Shown one piece after another: positions 19,744-29,303 of a stretch of 64,000 nucleotides of DNA (positions are counted from its first letter, which is position 1; each line of letters begins with the position of its first letter). A program made the position numbers and the translations under genes. This DNA comes from Bradyrhizobium sp. LLZ17 (GTDB lineage Bacteria; Pseudomonadota; Alphaproteobacteria; Rhizobiales; Xanthobacteraceae): NCBI RefSeq assembly GCF_041200145.1, contig NZ_CP165734.1, positions 3,348,001-3,412,000 on the forward strand. Reading direction: 5' to 3'. Below the pieces are notes generated by a model, which saw only the letters and a list, made by a program, of their open reading frames with translations, did no database searches and had not been told where the DNA came from.

Positions 19744-20789
19744 CTACTTCTTCGCGGGCGGCTGCGTCGGCGGCACGGTCTCGATCAGCTTGCCGGAAAA
19801 CACCGGCGCCGAGGTCGGTTGCCCGTTGGGCGAGCCGCCCGGCTGCTCGACGGTGACCGCATAGGTCGCGCCGTTGACGACGTCGGAATCGAAGCCGGCG
19901 AGCACCGGACGCGCGGTGAAGTCGCCATTGCCGATCACACCGAGCGAACGCGGGCGCGGCAGCTTGTCGGAGATCAGCCACAGCTCGAAGCTCTTGCCCG
20001 GCTCCGGCGTGGCGCCGACCTTGCGCACCGTGAAATTCCTGGTCGCGCCATCGATGGTGAGGATGAAAGCGGGTCCGCCGCTCTGACCCTGCAACAGCGC
20101 AACATATTGCGCCGGCGCGGCCAAGGGCGCGGCCGGCGTCTTCACTTCGACCGTCTGGATGCGCGGTGCGGGACGCAGCGCACCTGGCAGTGCATCGGGC
20201 ATCAGGATCTGGAGCGACAGCGTCACCAGCAGCGCGGCCGCGAGCGCGCCCACGGCGGCGGCGACATTGCGCCAGCGCTTCACGCGGCTCTCGAGATAGA
20301 TCACGTTGGTGTCGTCGACGATTGGCGCCTGCGTCATGGGCAGGACGCTCGGGTCCGGCGCATGGGTCTGCGGCATGAATTGCGGTGGGAAAATCGCAAT
20401 CGCATCGGACTCGGATTGCCGCCCCGGGGGTGCTGCACATCCAGCGACGGCGGCTCCGGCGATGCGGACTCCGATGACGAAAGCTCCGGCGCAGGAGAGA
20501 CGGGCAGTGGCGGCGGCGCGTCCGACGTCGCCGCCGGTTCCGGAGCCGAGTCCTGCGATGATGCCGTCCGCGCGATCTCGAGCCTGATGTTCTCCCACAC
20601 GATCGGCCGCGGCTCGATCGTGCCAACCATCTGGTTGAGGACGCCGAGCCGGAATTCCCAGGCTTCTACGATCGCGGCGAACTCCGGGTCCACCGCCATC
20701 ATGGTCACGACCTGCGCGCGCTCGTCGGCGTCGAGCGTGCCGAGCGCATATTCCGCGGCGAGCGCGATATGGTCCTCGCTATAGGCCAT
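19744..20789 (-). pseudogene. RskA-like anti-sigma factor, frame-broken
   Basis: Membrane anti-sigma factor that would hold the ECF sigma factor encoded just upstream. Start at 20789: MAYSEDHIALAAEYALGTLD, the N-terminal anti-sigma domain. The frame breaks at the G/C run 20421-20430; one more C on the coding strand joins it to the second frame. That frame has one membrane helix (VAAAVGALAAALLVTLSLQI) and an exported RskA domain (GPAFILTIDGATRNFTV, GKSFELWLISDKLPRPRSLG). It ends at 19744. Order sigma then anti-sigma, 74 bp apart on one strand, is typical. The break sits in a homopolymer and is probably artefactual. Confidence 0.78.
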
Positions 20790-20863
20790 CAGTGTCCTTC
20801 ATCTCTCCCTGCGGAAGAGGCGAAGTGATAACGCCGCGGTTGCATAGTCACTCTCACCATCAT

Positions 20864-21409
20864 CTAGAGTCCGAGGCACTCGCGGATATCCAACATGCTG
20901 CGCCGGAGCCACGTCTTCACCGTGTTGACGGGTGCGGCGAATTTCTCCGCCAATTGCTCGCGGCTCCAGCCGTTGTAATAGGCGAGAAGCACGAGCCGCT
21001 GACGGTCCGGCTCGAGCCGGCCAATACATTCCAGGAGCCGCTTCAGCTCCTCCGACATCTCCCGGCGCGCCAGGGGATCGGGACTGTCGGCGGCAACTTC
21101 CATCGCCTGAGGCTCCTCCTCGATGGAGGCTTCCGTCTTCTTTCGCACCACGTCGATGGCGCGGTTGCGCGCGATCGAGGCCATCCACGTGATCGGCGAG
21201 GACAGTGCCGGCTTGAACTGTCCGGCGCTGTTCCAGATCTTGACGTAGGTCTCCTGAATGACCTCCTCTGCGAGATCCTGTCGGCGCAAGATACGGAGCA
21301 CGACGCCAAAGAGTTTCGCGCGCGTGGCGCCATAGAGGCGCTCGAACGCGGCCTGGTCGCGCTTCGCCACCTCCTCGATCAGCCCGACCAGCTCTGCTGG
21401 CGTCAGCAT
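20864..21409 (-). CDS. ECF RNA polymerase sigma factor (SigK/RpoE-like)
   Basis: 181 residues from ATG 21409. Region 2: FERLYGATRAKLFGVVLRIL and AEEVIQETYVKIWNSAG, with the core and -10 contacts, then ITWMASIARNRAIDVVRKK. Region 4: RLVLLAYYNGWSREQLAEKF and VNTVKTWLRRSMLDIRECL. It pairs with the downstream RskA-like anti-sigma gene. The stimulus is unknown; SigK/RskA pairs respond to envelope or oxidative stress in other bacteria. Confidence 0.9.
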   Translation of the reverse strand: MLTPAELVGLIEEVAKRDQAAFERLYGATRAKLFGVVLRILRRQDLAEEVIQETYVKIWNSAGQFKPALSSPITWMASIARNRAIDVVRKKTEASIEEEPQAMEVAADSPDPLARREMSEELKRLLECIGRLEPDRQRLVLLAYYNGWSREQLAEKFAAPVNTVKTWLRRSMLDIRECLGL

Positions 21410-21532
21410 TCGGCCCCCCAATGCGCGGCCCCGTCGCATCCCGCGCGGACCCCGGCACCCCTGCCTCTACCATAGCGCGCGGCAAAGCGTGCCACCAAGG
21501 GGGCGACGCGCCACACTGTGGACAGCACATGC

Positions 21533-21558
21533 AAAAACCCGGACCTTGCGGGTCCGGG
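21533..21558 (-). terminator. Rho-independent terminator of fliI-fliJ
   Basis: Stem CCCGGACC / GGGTCCGGG with a TTGC loop, followed on the minus strand by TTTTT. It lies 40 bp after the fliJ stop. Confidence 0.8.
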
Positions 21559-21597
21559 CTTCGCGAATTGTCGGCGGCTTGGCCGCGGGCTGTGCCT

Positions 21598-22017
21598 TTA
21601 GGCGATGGCGCCCATGCGGGCGCGCATCAGGCCGATGCTGTCGAGATCGGCCTGTTCGCGGGCATTTTCCTCGGCCCGTTCGCGGGCCTGGTCGCGCTCG
21701 TCCAGGAGCTCGACCTTCTTGAGTTCCTCGAAGGCTTCTCCGAGCGCAGCCTTGGCTTCCTCGAGCTGGCCCTTCAGCTCGTCGGCCGAGCGGGTCAGGT
21801 TCTCGCGGCGCTGGATCGCGGCCTTGGCATAGGTCGGATAGGCGAAATGCGAGGGATCATTGATCCCGGCGCGGTCCTGCTCGGTCTGGATCTCCCGTTC
21901 GAGATCCACCGACATCCGCTGGAAATCGGCAATCATGGACTCGATCTGGGTGACCCTGCGGCGCTTCTCGTCGACCTGAAATTTCTTCAGGCGGATGAGG
22001 GTATCACGTGACTTCAT
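21598..22017 (-). CDS. fliJ: Flagellar export protein FliJ
   Basis: 139-residue, almost entirely helical coiled-coil protein (RLKKFQVDEKRRRVTQIESM, later LKGQLEEAKAALGEAFEELK). FliJ is the central stalk of the flagellar export ATPase and helps move chaperones between the FliI ring and FlhA. It follows fliI on the same strand by 121 bp, the usual fliI-fliJ order. The intergenic stretch contains an inverted repeat at 22070-22117. A terminator follows at 21533. Confidence 0.9.
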   Translation of the reverse strand: MKSRDTLIRLKKFQVDEKRRRVTQIESMIADFQRMSVDLEREIQTEQDRAGINDPSHFAYPTYAKAAIQRRENLTRSADELKGQLEEAKAALGEAFEELKKVELLDERDQARERAEENAREQADLDSIGLMRARMGAIA

Positions 22018-22069
22018 CGACTCGTACTCCCCAGAAGTCCCTTGGCTGCACGTGGGACAACACCGCTCT

Positions 22070-22117
22070 CCCCACAGACCCGATTTGGGCCCAGACCGGC
22101 GTGACTACTCTGTGGGG
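22070..22117. repeat. Inverted repeat between fliI and fliJ
   Basis: Arms CCCCACAGA and TCTGTGGGG, 9 bp each, separated by 30 bp. It could be an mRNA processing or attenuation hairpin, or a protein-binding palindrome. No T-run follows. Confidence 0.45.
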
Positions 22118-22138
22118 TCGGATGATGACCGGACAAAG

Positions 22139-23464
22139 TTAGCGTTCCGTTTCCAAATTACCGAGGATTTGCCCCAACTGGCGGTAGCCGTCGGCGAGCG
22201 AGGCATTTTCGTCCTTGCCCTGGCGCAGGAACGCCTCCAGCGGCTCGTGCAGGCGGATCGCCTCGTCGACCTCGGGGCTGGAGCCGGCCCGGTAGGCGCC
22301 CAGCCGGATCAATTCCTCCATATCGGCGTAGGTCGCCATCACCTGACGCGCCCGCTGGATGATCGGCCAGAACTGCGGATCGGCCGATTTCGGCATCGTG
22401 CGCGAGACGGATTTGAGGATGTTGATGGCCGGGTAGCGGCCGCGCTCGGCGATCGAGCGCTGCATCACGATGTGGCCATCGAGGATGCCGCGGACGGCGT
22501 CGGCGATCGGCTCGTTATGATCGTCGCCATCGACCAGCACGGTGAAGATCGCGGTGATCGCGCCTTCGCCGAGACCGGGGCCGGCACGCTCCAACAGCTT
22601 CGGCAACTCGGTGAAGACGGTTGGCGTGTAGCCCTTGGCGGTCGGCGGCTCGCCGGCCGAGAGCCCGATCTCGCGCTGCGCCATGGCAAAGCGCGTCACC
22701 GAGTCCATCAGGCAAAGCACGTCCTGATCCTCGTCGCGAAAATATTCGGCGACCGCAAGCGTCAGATAGGCGGCCTGCCGCCGCATCAGCGCCGGCTCGT
22801 CGGAGGTTGCGACCACCACGACGGAGCGCGCCAGCCCCTCCTCGCCGAGGTCGTCCTGCAAGAATTCCTGCACCTCGCGGCCGCGTTCGCCGATCAGGCC
22901 GATGACGCTGATATCGGCATCGACGTTGCGCGCCAGCATCGACAGCAACACCGACTTGCCGACGCCGGAGCCCGCGAAGATGCCCATGCGCTGCCCGCGA
23001 CAGCAGGTGAGGAAAGTGTTCATGGCGCGCACGCCGAGATCGAGCGGGGCACCGACGCGCTTGCGCGAATGCGCTGGCGGCGGCGAGTTGCGGAACGGCA
23101 TCGGCGAGGCGCCTTGCGGCAACGGGCCCTTGCCGTCGATCGGCTCACCCAATGCGTTGACGACGCGGCCGAGCCAGGCCGACGACGGACGCACCTGATT
23201 GGCGGCATTGGCGATGACGGCCTTGCAGCCGCGGCGCACGCCCTCGAGGCCGGCGAACGGCATCACGACGGCATTATTGCCGGAGAAGCCGATCACCTCG
23301 CAGGGAATCGAACGGTTGGCACCGGTCTCGATCACGAGCCGCGCCCCGACCGACATGGCGTGAATCGGGCCGGCCACCTCGACCATCAGGCCGCGAACGC
23401 CGACCACGCGGCCGTATATATTGACGCCGTCGATGTCGCCGATCTGTTCGGCAAGAGCCTTCAT
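22139..23464 (-). CDS. fliI: Flagellum-specific ATP synthase FliI
   Basis: 441-residue hexameric ATPase of the flagellar type III export apparatus. The Walker A loop is [15 protein letters not shown], the Walker B strand is [19 protein letters not shown], and the family signature [19 protein letters not shown] is intact. The N-terminal domain has the F1-beta-like barrel. It is divergent from ctrA with about 409 bp between the starts. That interval holds a candidate CtrA box 79 bp before the fliI start, so control of the flagellar gene by CtrA is plausible. Confidence 0.95.
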   Translation of the reverse strand: MKALAEQIGDIDGVNIYGRVVGVRGLMVEVAGPIHAMSVGARLVIETGANRSIPCEVIGFSGNNAVVMPFAGLEGVRRGCKAVIANAANQVRPSSAWLGRVVNALGEPIDGKGPLPQGASPMPFRNSPPPAHSRKRVGAPLDLGVRAMNTFLTCCRGQRMGIFAGSGVGKSVLLSMLARNVDADISVIGLIGERGREVQEFLQDDLGEEGLARSVVVVATSDEPALMRRQAAYLTLAVAEYFRDEDQDVLCLMDSVTRFAMAQREIGLSAGEPPTAKGYTPTVFTELPKLLERAGPGLGEGAITAIFTVLVDGDDHNEPIADAVRGILDGHIVMQRSIAERGRYPAINILKSVSRTMPKSADPQFWPIIQRARQVMATYADMEELIRLGAYRAGSSPEVDEAIRLHEPLEAFLRQGKDENASLADGYRQLGQILGNLETER

Positions 23465-23508
23465 AGTGTGGCCTTCATGGGGTGGCCTTCATAAGCAGCG
23501 CGTGGCGA

Positions 23509-23793
23509 GACTCTTAAGTTTCGCCATATTTCTGAACGGGGCTTAACTCCGTGTTTACCCGCATCGTTAATCATTGCGTCACTGTCTTTGTGACTGAGCG
23601 CTTCTCCCCTTCAGAAGAAGGTTGAGTCGCGGGAGTCGGTTAGGCCCGTCTCTTAAAGTGGACCTTGAACGGAGCCGGATAACGAAAGCTGCTTCCTGCA
23701 CAAGACCTTAGGGCGATTCGACTAAAATTGCACTGGGGGGACTTGCGTTCCAGAATCAGAGTTTGTTAACCATCTATCGTCAGGATCCGAATC
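23509..23793. promoter_or_regulatory. ctrA/fliI control region with six GANTC sites
   Basis: GANTC occurs at 23509, 23624, 23633, 23715, 23753 and 23789. One or two would be expected in 285 bp. GANTC is the target of the cell-cycle methyltransferase CcrM, and in Caulobacter the ctrA P1 promoter is switched by CcrM methylation. The cluster lies directly upstream of ctrA (ATG 23873). Confidence 0.6.
23543..23557. promoter_or_regulatory. Candidate CtrA-binding site
   Basis: TTAA-N7-TTTA, one base from the TTAA-N7-TTAA consensus. It lies 79 bp upstream of fliI and about 315 bp upstream of ctrA, so it could serve either flagellar control or ctrA autoregulation. Confidence 0.5.
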
Positions 23794-23872
23794 AGTTGTT
23801 CAAAGGCGTTTTGTTGAGTGCCGCGAATGCGGCCGACCTGACGCCCAGGAGCGGCGACTATGGGGAACTGGC

Positions 23873-24574
23873 ATGCGCGTTTTGCTGATTGAAGATGACA
23901 GCGCCGTCGCGCAGTCGATCGAGCTGATGCTGAAGTCTGAGAGCTTCAACGTCTACACGACCGATTTGGGGGAAGAAGGCGTCGATCTCGGTAAATTATA
24001 CGATTACGACATTATTCTTCTCGACCTCAACCTGCCCGACATGTCCGGATACGACGTGCTCAAACAGCTCCGGGTCTCCAAGATCAAGACACCGATCCTG
24101 ATCCTCTCCGGCCTCGCCGGCATCGAGGACAAGGTCAAGGGTCTCGGCGTCGGCGCCGACGACTACATGACCAAACCCTTCCACAAGGACGAGCTGGTCG
24201 CCCGCATCCACGCGATCGTGCGCCGCTCCAAGGGCCATGCCCAGTCGGTCATCCAGACCGGCGACCTCGTCGTCAACCTCGACACCAAGACGGTGGAAGT
24301 TGGCGGCCAGCGCGTGCATCTGACGGGTAAAGAATACCAGATGCTGGAGCTGCTCAGCCTGCGCAAAGGCACCACCCTCACCAAGGAAATGTTCCTCAAC
24401 CACCTCTATGGCGGCATGGACGAGCCGGAGCTGAAGATCATCGACGTCTTCATCTGCAAGCTCCGCAAGAAGCTCGCCAACGCCTCGGAAGGCCGCAACT
24501 TCATCGAGACCGTGTGGGGCCGCGGCTACGTGCTGCGCGAGCCGCACGAGGTCGAAGAGCGCATCCCCGCCTGA
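23873..24574 (+). CDS. ctrA: Cell-cycle response regulator CtrA
   Basis: 233-residue OmpR-type regulator. The receiver has the acidic pocket EDD (7-9), phospho-acceptor Asp51 in [20 protein letters not shown] and the conserved Lys in [19 protein letters not shown]. The C-terminal winged helix contains [20 protein letters not shown] and [12 protein letters not shown]. It matches CtrA closely in length and motif detail. In alphaproteobacteria CtrA is phosphorylated through CckA and ChpT and controls flagellar, division and envelope genes; chpT lies 13 kb away in this window. The upstream region has clustered GANTC sites and a CtrA box. A terminator follows. Confidence 0.96.
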   Translation: MRVLLIEDDSAVAQSIELMLKSESFNVYTTDLGEEGVDLGKLYDYDIILLDLNLPDMSGYDVLKQLRVSKIKTPILILSGLAGIEDKVKGLGVGADDYMTKPFHKDELVARIHAIVRRSKGHAQSVIQTGDLVVNLDTKTVEVGGQRVHLTGKEYQMLELLSLRKGTTLTKEMFLNHLYGGMDEPELKIIDVFICKLRKKLANASEGRNFIETVWGRGYVLREPHEVEERIPA

Positions 24575-24624
24575 TCCGTTTCAAGTCGCAAGCCCTTCGG
24601 GGCTTGCTCCTCCCAGCCTGGATG

Positions 24625-24656
24625 AACCCCGCCGCAAATGGCGGGGTTTTGTTTTT
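24625..24656 (+). terminator. Rho-independent terminator of ctrA
   Basis: AACCCCGCC-GCAAAT-GGCGGGGTT hairpin followed by TTGTTTTT, about 50 bp after the ctrA stop. Confidence 0.88.
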
Positions 24657-24686
24657 GGGCGCCTATGAGGTCCGGCGCAGCAACGA

Positions 24687-26270
24687 TCAGGCCCTTGCGA
24701 GAGACGGGGCCGCCAGGTCCTGCTTCCAAACCGGACAACGCGCCGCCGCCTCGCGGAGCCGCCCGATCATCGCGTAACCGATGATGAAGCCGAACGCGAA
24801 GGTCGGAAGCACGAAGGATGCAAAGAATGCCCATCCGGAGACGTGGTCGACGATTTCCATCACCGGCACGGGGACGATGTGGTGGATGATCATCAGCACC
24901 CACAGCATCACGGTCATGCCGCCGCCGAAGACGAGACCATCTCTCACCTGCCGCGTCTTCCGCGACCGCCTGCCCCAGGTCGAATCCTGCACCAGCAGGG
25001 CGGTCATCGCGCCGATGCCCCACGGGAAGATCAGCAGCGGCAGCTCGCGCAGCACGACGTCGGGATAGGCTCGATCGGGAAACTGATAGAAATCGAATAT
25101 CGCCTGGATCGGTAAGAAGATCAGAGCACTGCAGAGACCGATCGAGAGGATGAACCCCACCGGAAGCCGGCCGAAGATCGTCTCGTTCGCAAAACCGTAG
25201 TACCTCTTGAAATAGTAGATCAGCCAGAAATTCAGGATGAACTGCAGCGGCGTCGTGACCAGGGTGCGCAGGACACCGGCGGCTTGATCTCCCGGGACTT
25301 GAATGATCTTGCCCGATCCGAGCAGCCACAGCAGGCACCAACCGAAGGTGAAAGCCGCAACGGTCGCCACGAACTTGACGATGCCCGGCGGGGACGGCTC
25401 CAGTGTGAAGCCGATCGCGCCCAGCCTTCGCTTGCTGCGGCCGAGCGACCATTCGCCGGCGAGCGCCGCGCGCGCGGCAAACAGCAGAAGATTGTTGAGC
25501 AGCGAATCCATGTCCTTGCGAACATCCTCGAGCATGCATCCCGCCGCCGTCTGGGCCGCCAGTTGAAGCTGGCTGACCACGCTATGGCGGGTCGAGAGCT
25601 GATCGAGTGCCTGCCAGTCGTCCGGCTCGACCTGGCTGTCTTCCATGATCGCGCCGTAGATCTCGGCGCTGCTCTTGAGCACCCGCACCGTGCGGAAGCA
25701 CAGCGCGTCATACACCGCCAGCAGCTCCGCATAGACGTCGGAATTGCGCTCCATGAAGCTCTCGCCGTTTCCGGCCCAACCCTCGAGGTGCAGCATGAGC
25801 GCCGAGATCTTCAGCAAGCGCGACTGGATGGCAGTCGATTGCACGGCACGAAAGTCATCGATCTGGTAGCCGACCCTGGCGAGCTTGCGCTGAAGGCTCG
25901 GCATGTCCTCCGAATGGACCTGGAAGGGCGCCGCGGCCAGCATGTCGCGCAGCGCGAGCGCGCTTGCCGGAATTCCGGCCAGCCCCTGGCAAAGGCTTCG
26001 CCACCACGCCGGAACAATTGGAATGCGCCAGACGAAGATGAGGAGCCAGATCGTGGCCAGCGGCGACAGCTTGTCCGGAAGCAGCGCGTAGAGGATCATG
26101 AACGGCGTGATGAAGGCGGCGACGCCAAACACGAACAAGGGCTTTGTCGTGAAGGAGCGGGTGCCCTTGAGCGTGTGGAATCTGAACCAATAGAACAGGA
26201 CGACGAGAAGCGGTCCGCCAAAGGACCCGAAGAAGGCGTTCAGGGGGTCTACGACATTGTCGAGCGTCAC
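24687..26270 (-). CDS. Polytopic membrane protein of the CHAT operon, unknown function
   Basis: 527 residues that I do not recognise. Three hydrophobic segments lie at about 15-33, 44-64 and 69-85. A soluble, largely helical region of about 200 residues follows (100-300). Six further hydrophobic segments lie at about 305-325, 345-365, 380-400, 418-438, 455-477 and 487-510. There is no transporter, protease or nuclease signature. It starts 71 bp after the CHAT-protease gene on the same strand, so the two are probably one operon. A membrane effector or anchor cleaved or controlled by the CHAT protease is one possibility. That is inference only. Confidence 0.7.
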   Translation of the reverse strand: MTLDNVVDPLNAFFGSFGGPLLVVLFYWFRFHTLKGTRSFTTKPLFVFGVAAFITPFMILYALLPDKLSPLATIWLLIFVWRIPIVPAWWRSLCQGLAGIPASALALRDMLAAAPFQVHSEDMPSLQRKLARVGYQIDDFRAVQSTAIQSRLLKISALMLHLEGWAGNGESFMERNSDVYAELLAVYDALCFRTVRVLKSSAEIYGAIMEDSQVEPDDWQALDQLSTRHSVVSQLQLAAQTAAGCMLEDVRKDMDSLLNNLLLFAARAALAGEWSLGRSKRRLGAIGFTLEPSPPGIVKFVATVAAFTFGWCLLWLLGSGKIIQVPGDQAAGVLRTLVTTPLQFILNFWLIYYFKRYYGFANETIFGRLPVGFILSIGLCSALIFLPIQAIFDFYQFPDRAYPDVVLRELPLLIFPWGIGAMTALLVQDSTWGRRSRKTRQVRDGLVFGGGMTVMLWVLMIIHHIVPVPVMEIVDHVSGWAFFASFVLPTFAFGFIIGYAMIGRLREAAARCPVWKQDLAAPSLARA

Positions 26271-26341
26271 GGTGAACTCCTATTGCCAGGGTTCGCTGAT
26301 GAAGACGCATCGGACGCCGCAGCATCCGGCGGTCATGCGAA

Positions 26342-28153
26342 TTAGGCAGCCTGGGCGACCATCTTGGCTTTCTGGACCAGGAGATCGATGTTGTCGGGCG
26401 CGAGCGCAATCGCGCTGTCCATATCGTTTTGGGCCTTCACTACGTCCTTGATCTGGGCATAGGCATTGGCCCGCGACACCAGATATTTCGGCTCGTTCTC
26501 GTTCGTCGCAATGGCCATGCCGAAGGCCTTGATCGCCTCCTCAAGATAGCCGCCCTTGTCGTCGGTGCCGGCGGCCGTCATGCTGACGATGCCCTTGATC
26601 CAGTAGAATTCCGCGTTCTTCGGCTTGAGCTTGATCGCCTCCGCGATGTCGTTGAGCGCATTCTCGTATAGACCGACCGTCACGTTGAAATTGGCTCTGC
26701 GCACGAAATACTCGGGCTTCGCCGGATCAAGCTTCAGCATGTAGGCGAAGCTCGCGGCGGCCTTGGGAATTTGCTTCTGCTTGTGCTGAAGCGTGCCGAG
26801 ATCGAAATAGACTTTTGCCAGCCGGACCGAGAGTTCACTGTCATCGGCAAGCAGGCTATGAAGCTCCTGCCCGCGCCGCGTCAAATCCTCCAGCGCCTCG
26901 ATCGTGGTCGCGCCGGCGGCAAGCGCCTCCATGAATTCGTCGCGCCGCTGCCGCAGCATTTCCTTCGAGGGCCGCGCCGCCTCGGGCGGGATCGGCTGCG
27001 GCGCCTCGACCTCGAAGATCCGGCCGTCGGACGAACGCATGTAGAGGACCGGGATTCCCCATTCGACGCGGGACTTCTCCTGGATGAATTTACGCGCGAG
27101 CGTGACGGCATCGTCGATCGGACGGTTGCCGGCGAGCGCAGCGTAGAATCCTTCCGACATCGAAATCGCGGCATTGTCGGTAATGGGAAACTGCATCGCC
27201 ACCACGGCGGGCAGCCATCCCGTCTTCATCAACCCGATCGCGGGATTGCCGAAGCGATCGCCGACATTGATACGCGCGCTCTCGCAGCAATTGAGCACGA
27301 TCAGGCGAAGGCTTCGCTTTGCCCCTGTCAGCATCATCGCAAGGTCGGAGGCGAATTTCTTCACCGGCTTGCCGTCCTCGTCGACCATGACCACGAAGCC
27401 GGTCGCACCGGCGCCGGGCGAGGCTTCCTCGACACCGCCATGCCCGATGAAATGGAAGATGTGCCAATCCCCCTCGAGCAGCTTCTTCATCAGGTCTTTT
27501 CCAGTCCCGCCGGGGACCCACTGGAAATCGACCTTGCCTTCGTGCTGGAGCGCGTCGATGCCCTTGTTGATGCGATCGCGCTCCTTGACGACATTGAGCT
27601 TCGGCCATTCGCTGGTCGAAGGATCGGAGATCATGCCGAGGATGCGCAGCGGTCCCTTGACGCCCATCCGGCCGACGGCGCCCGCCGTTTCGAGATAGCG
27701 CACGATGGGGCGCGTGAGACTGACGAAGCCCGGCATGTCGTCTTCGTCGTAGAGATATTCCCAGGGCAGCCCGGCAAGGTCGGCCGCCTCGATCCGCAGC
27801 TTGATCCTCAGGTCCTGGGCCGCGCCCTTGCTGCGTTCATAGATCCGCTGGATCGACGGGACGTCGGTGAAGACGCTGCGAAACACCCCGCGCCCGAAAT
27901 CCCGCAGCACCTGCTCGCCGCGCGTCGTCGGGCCCTGCCGATTTTTGTCGTCGATCTCCAGGACGGCGTTTTCCAGTTCGCCCCGCAGCTTGGCCAATTC
28001 GCCGGGAGCGGAAAACCAGAACTTCACCTGGCTCTTCGGCGCCTCACCGGCCGGTGACCTGACCACCCGCCCGTAATATTGCTGAGGGCCGCCACCCACC
28101 GGCAGATCGGAGCCGATCTCGAGCTCGAAATCTTCGTATTCGGCAACAGGCAT
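26342..28153 (-). CDS. CHAT-domain protease with C-terminal TPR repeats
   Basis: 603 residues. The N-terminal part (about 5-160) is the beta-rich region common in bacterial CHAT proteins (YEDFELEIGS, GLPWEYLYDED). The caspase-like CHAT domain spans about 165-375, with the catalytic His238 in WHIFHFIGHGG and Cys290 in LIVLNCCESAR. Residues about 440-595 form TPR repeats (ASFAYMLKLDPAKPEYFVRR, ENALNDIAEAIKLKPKNAEF, AQNDMDSAIALAPDN). CHAT proteases act in programmed death and anti-phage systems such as gasdermin cleavage and Craspase. The next gene is a polytopic membrane protein, which would suit a protease with membrane effector. The trigger and the target are unknown. Confidence 0.88.
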   Translation of the reverse strand: MPVAEYEDFELEIGSDLPVGGGPQQYYGRVVRSPAGEAPKSQVKFWFSAPGELAKLRGELENAVLEIDDKNRQGPTTRGEQVLRDFGRGVFRSVFTDVPSIQRIYERSKGAAQDLRIKLRIEAADLAGLPWEYLYDEDDMPGFVSLTRPIVRYLETAGAVGRMGVKGPLRILGMISDPSTSEWPKLNVVKERDRINKGIDALQHEGKVDFQWVPGGTGKDLMKKLLEGDWHIFHFIGHGGVEEASPGAGATGFVVMVDEDGKPVKKFASDLAMMLTGAKRSLRLIVLNCCESARINVGDRFGNPAIGLMKTGWLPAVVAMQFPITDNAAISMSEGFYAALAGNRPIDDAVTLARKFIQEKSRVEWGIPVLYMRSSDGRIFEVEAPQPIPPEAARPSKEMLRQRRDEFMEALAAGATTIEALEDLTRRGQELHSLLADDSELSVRLAKVYFDLGTLQHKQKQIPKAAASFAYMLKLDPAKPEYFVRRANFNVTVGLYENALNDIAEAIKLKPKNAEFYWIKGIVSMTAAGTDDKGGYLEEAIKAFGMAIATNENEPKYLVSRANAYAQIKDVVKAQNDMDSAIALAPDNIDLLVQKAKMVAQAA

Positions 28154-28427
28154 TTTGAGCCCTCACTCAACAAGATTTCCAGCTGCGAAGAATTCCTCGA
28201 ACTAGCAGTGGCCGATAGCAATGGGACCACCGCGACATCATTGGGCCGGACTATCACACACAACCTCGAGACGCATTTGTGAAGCATGTCTCATACGGCA
28301 GGTGAATTTGTGCGGTGCCCCAGCACCCGCAGAGAGCCGGCCTCGTTTCTGGGGATCGAACCCAGCTGCCCGGTGCGGTGACTAAGCGATCGTGCCAGAA
28401 TTCGCGCGGTAGAAATTGGACCTCCCC

Positions 28428-28832
28428 ATGATCCTGCAATCGCTCGCCGGCCTGCCCGCTTTCCTGGTCTATTTCTGCACCGGCCTGATCGCGATAGTAG
28501 CGTATCTGTTCGTCTACACGCGGATCACGCCGCATAATGAGTTCCAGCTCATCCGCGAGAACGATCCGGCCGCAGCCATTGCGCTCGGTCTCAGCCTGCT
28601 CGGCTTCGTGGCGCCGCTGTTCAGCGCGATCGCGCATGCGGCCAATGTGCTGGACTGCCTGATCTGGGCCTTAGTCGCGCTGATCGTGCAGGTCGCCGTG
28701 TTCTATCTCGTCAAGGTGCCGGTGCCGAACCTGTCGGGGCGGATCGCGGCCGGCGAGCTTGCCCCGGCGATCTGGCTCGGGCTGTCCTCGCTCGCCGCGG
28801 GCCTCCTGAACGCTGCCTGCATGATCTACTGA
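28428..28832 (+). CDS. DUF350 membrane protein (YjfL-like)
   Basis: 134 residues with four hydrophobic segments (LPAFLVYFCTGLIAIVAYLF, AIALGLSLLGFVAPLFSAI, CLIWALVALIVQVAVFYLV, LGLSSLAAGLLNAACMI), the DUF350 layout of E. coli YjfL. It begins a tight four-gene run with a YgiB/YjfM-like protein, a small Gly/His protein and a glutathionylspermidine-synthase-like ATP-grasp enzyme. I take ATG 28428; the frame could start 4 codons earlier at a TTG. The function of the family is not established. Confidence 0.78.
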   Translation: MILQSLAGLPAFLVYFCTGLIAIVAYLFVYTRITPHNEFQLIRENDPAAAIALGLSLLGFVAPLFSAIAHAANVLDCLIWALVALIVQVAVFYLVKVPVPNLSGRIAAGELAPAIWLGLSSLAAGLLNAACMIY

Positions 28833-28833
28833 C

Positions 28834-29238
28834 ATGGTCGCGAAGCCTCCCACCAAGAAATTTGGCAAGCGCCGGCCGGCTGTCATAGCCTCGGAACCGC
28901 GAGAGCCGGTGAAACGCTCAGGCCATGTCGCGCTGCTGGTGATGGGCACGATCGCGGTCGGCACCACTGCCTACACGCTGATGCCGCGACAGAGTTGCAG
29001 TCCCCCTTCGCCCGGAGCGTCAGTGCCGGGCGCGGCGGCGCCGGCACAGGCGAGCACCAATTGCGGCAGTCGCACTTGGTCGGGCAGCGGCAGTTCAGGA
29101 TCGTCGTCGCGATCGAGCTTCTTCAGCAGCGACTCCTCGAGCCATTCCTCGTCGGGAGGCTCGTCCGATTCAGGCTCTGGCGGCGTCACGCGCGGCGGCT
29201 TCGGCTCGTTTGCGCATGCGTTCTCGGGCGGCAGCTGA
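28834..29238 (+). CDS. Ser/Gly-rich membrane-anchored protein (YgiB/DUF1190-like)
   Basis: 134 residues. A basic N-terminus is followed by one hydrophobic segment (VALLVMGTIAVGTTAYTLMP) and then a low-complexity Ser/Gly tail (SSGSSSRSSFFSSDSSSHSS). The layout and place between a DUF350 gene and a glutathionylspermidine-synthase-like gene match the YgiB/YjfM group of E. coli. It starts one base after the DUF350 stop. The unstructured tail could be a substrate for the ATP-grasp ligase downstream. That is inference. Confidence 0.65.
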   Translation: MVAKPPTKKFGKRRPAVIASEPREPVKRSGHVALLVMGTIAVGTTAYTLMPRQSCSPPSPGASVPGAAAPAQASTNCGSRTWSGSGSSGSSSRSSFFSSDSSSHSSSGGSSDSGSGGVTRGGFGSFAHAFSGGS

Positions 29239-29303
29239 GGCGCGGGTTTGTGGGTTCACCGTATTCTGCGGCCCTGCTTAGGTAAGCCCGCGGGAGGAAG
29301 CGC

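Noticed and set aside
28330-28420. GGGGATCGAACCC, resembling a tRNA T-arm
   Set aside because: No matching acceptor, D or anticodon stems can be built around it.
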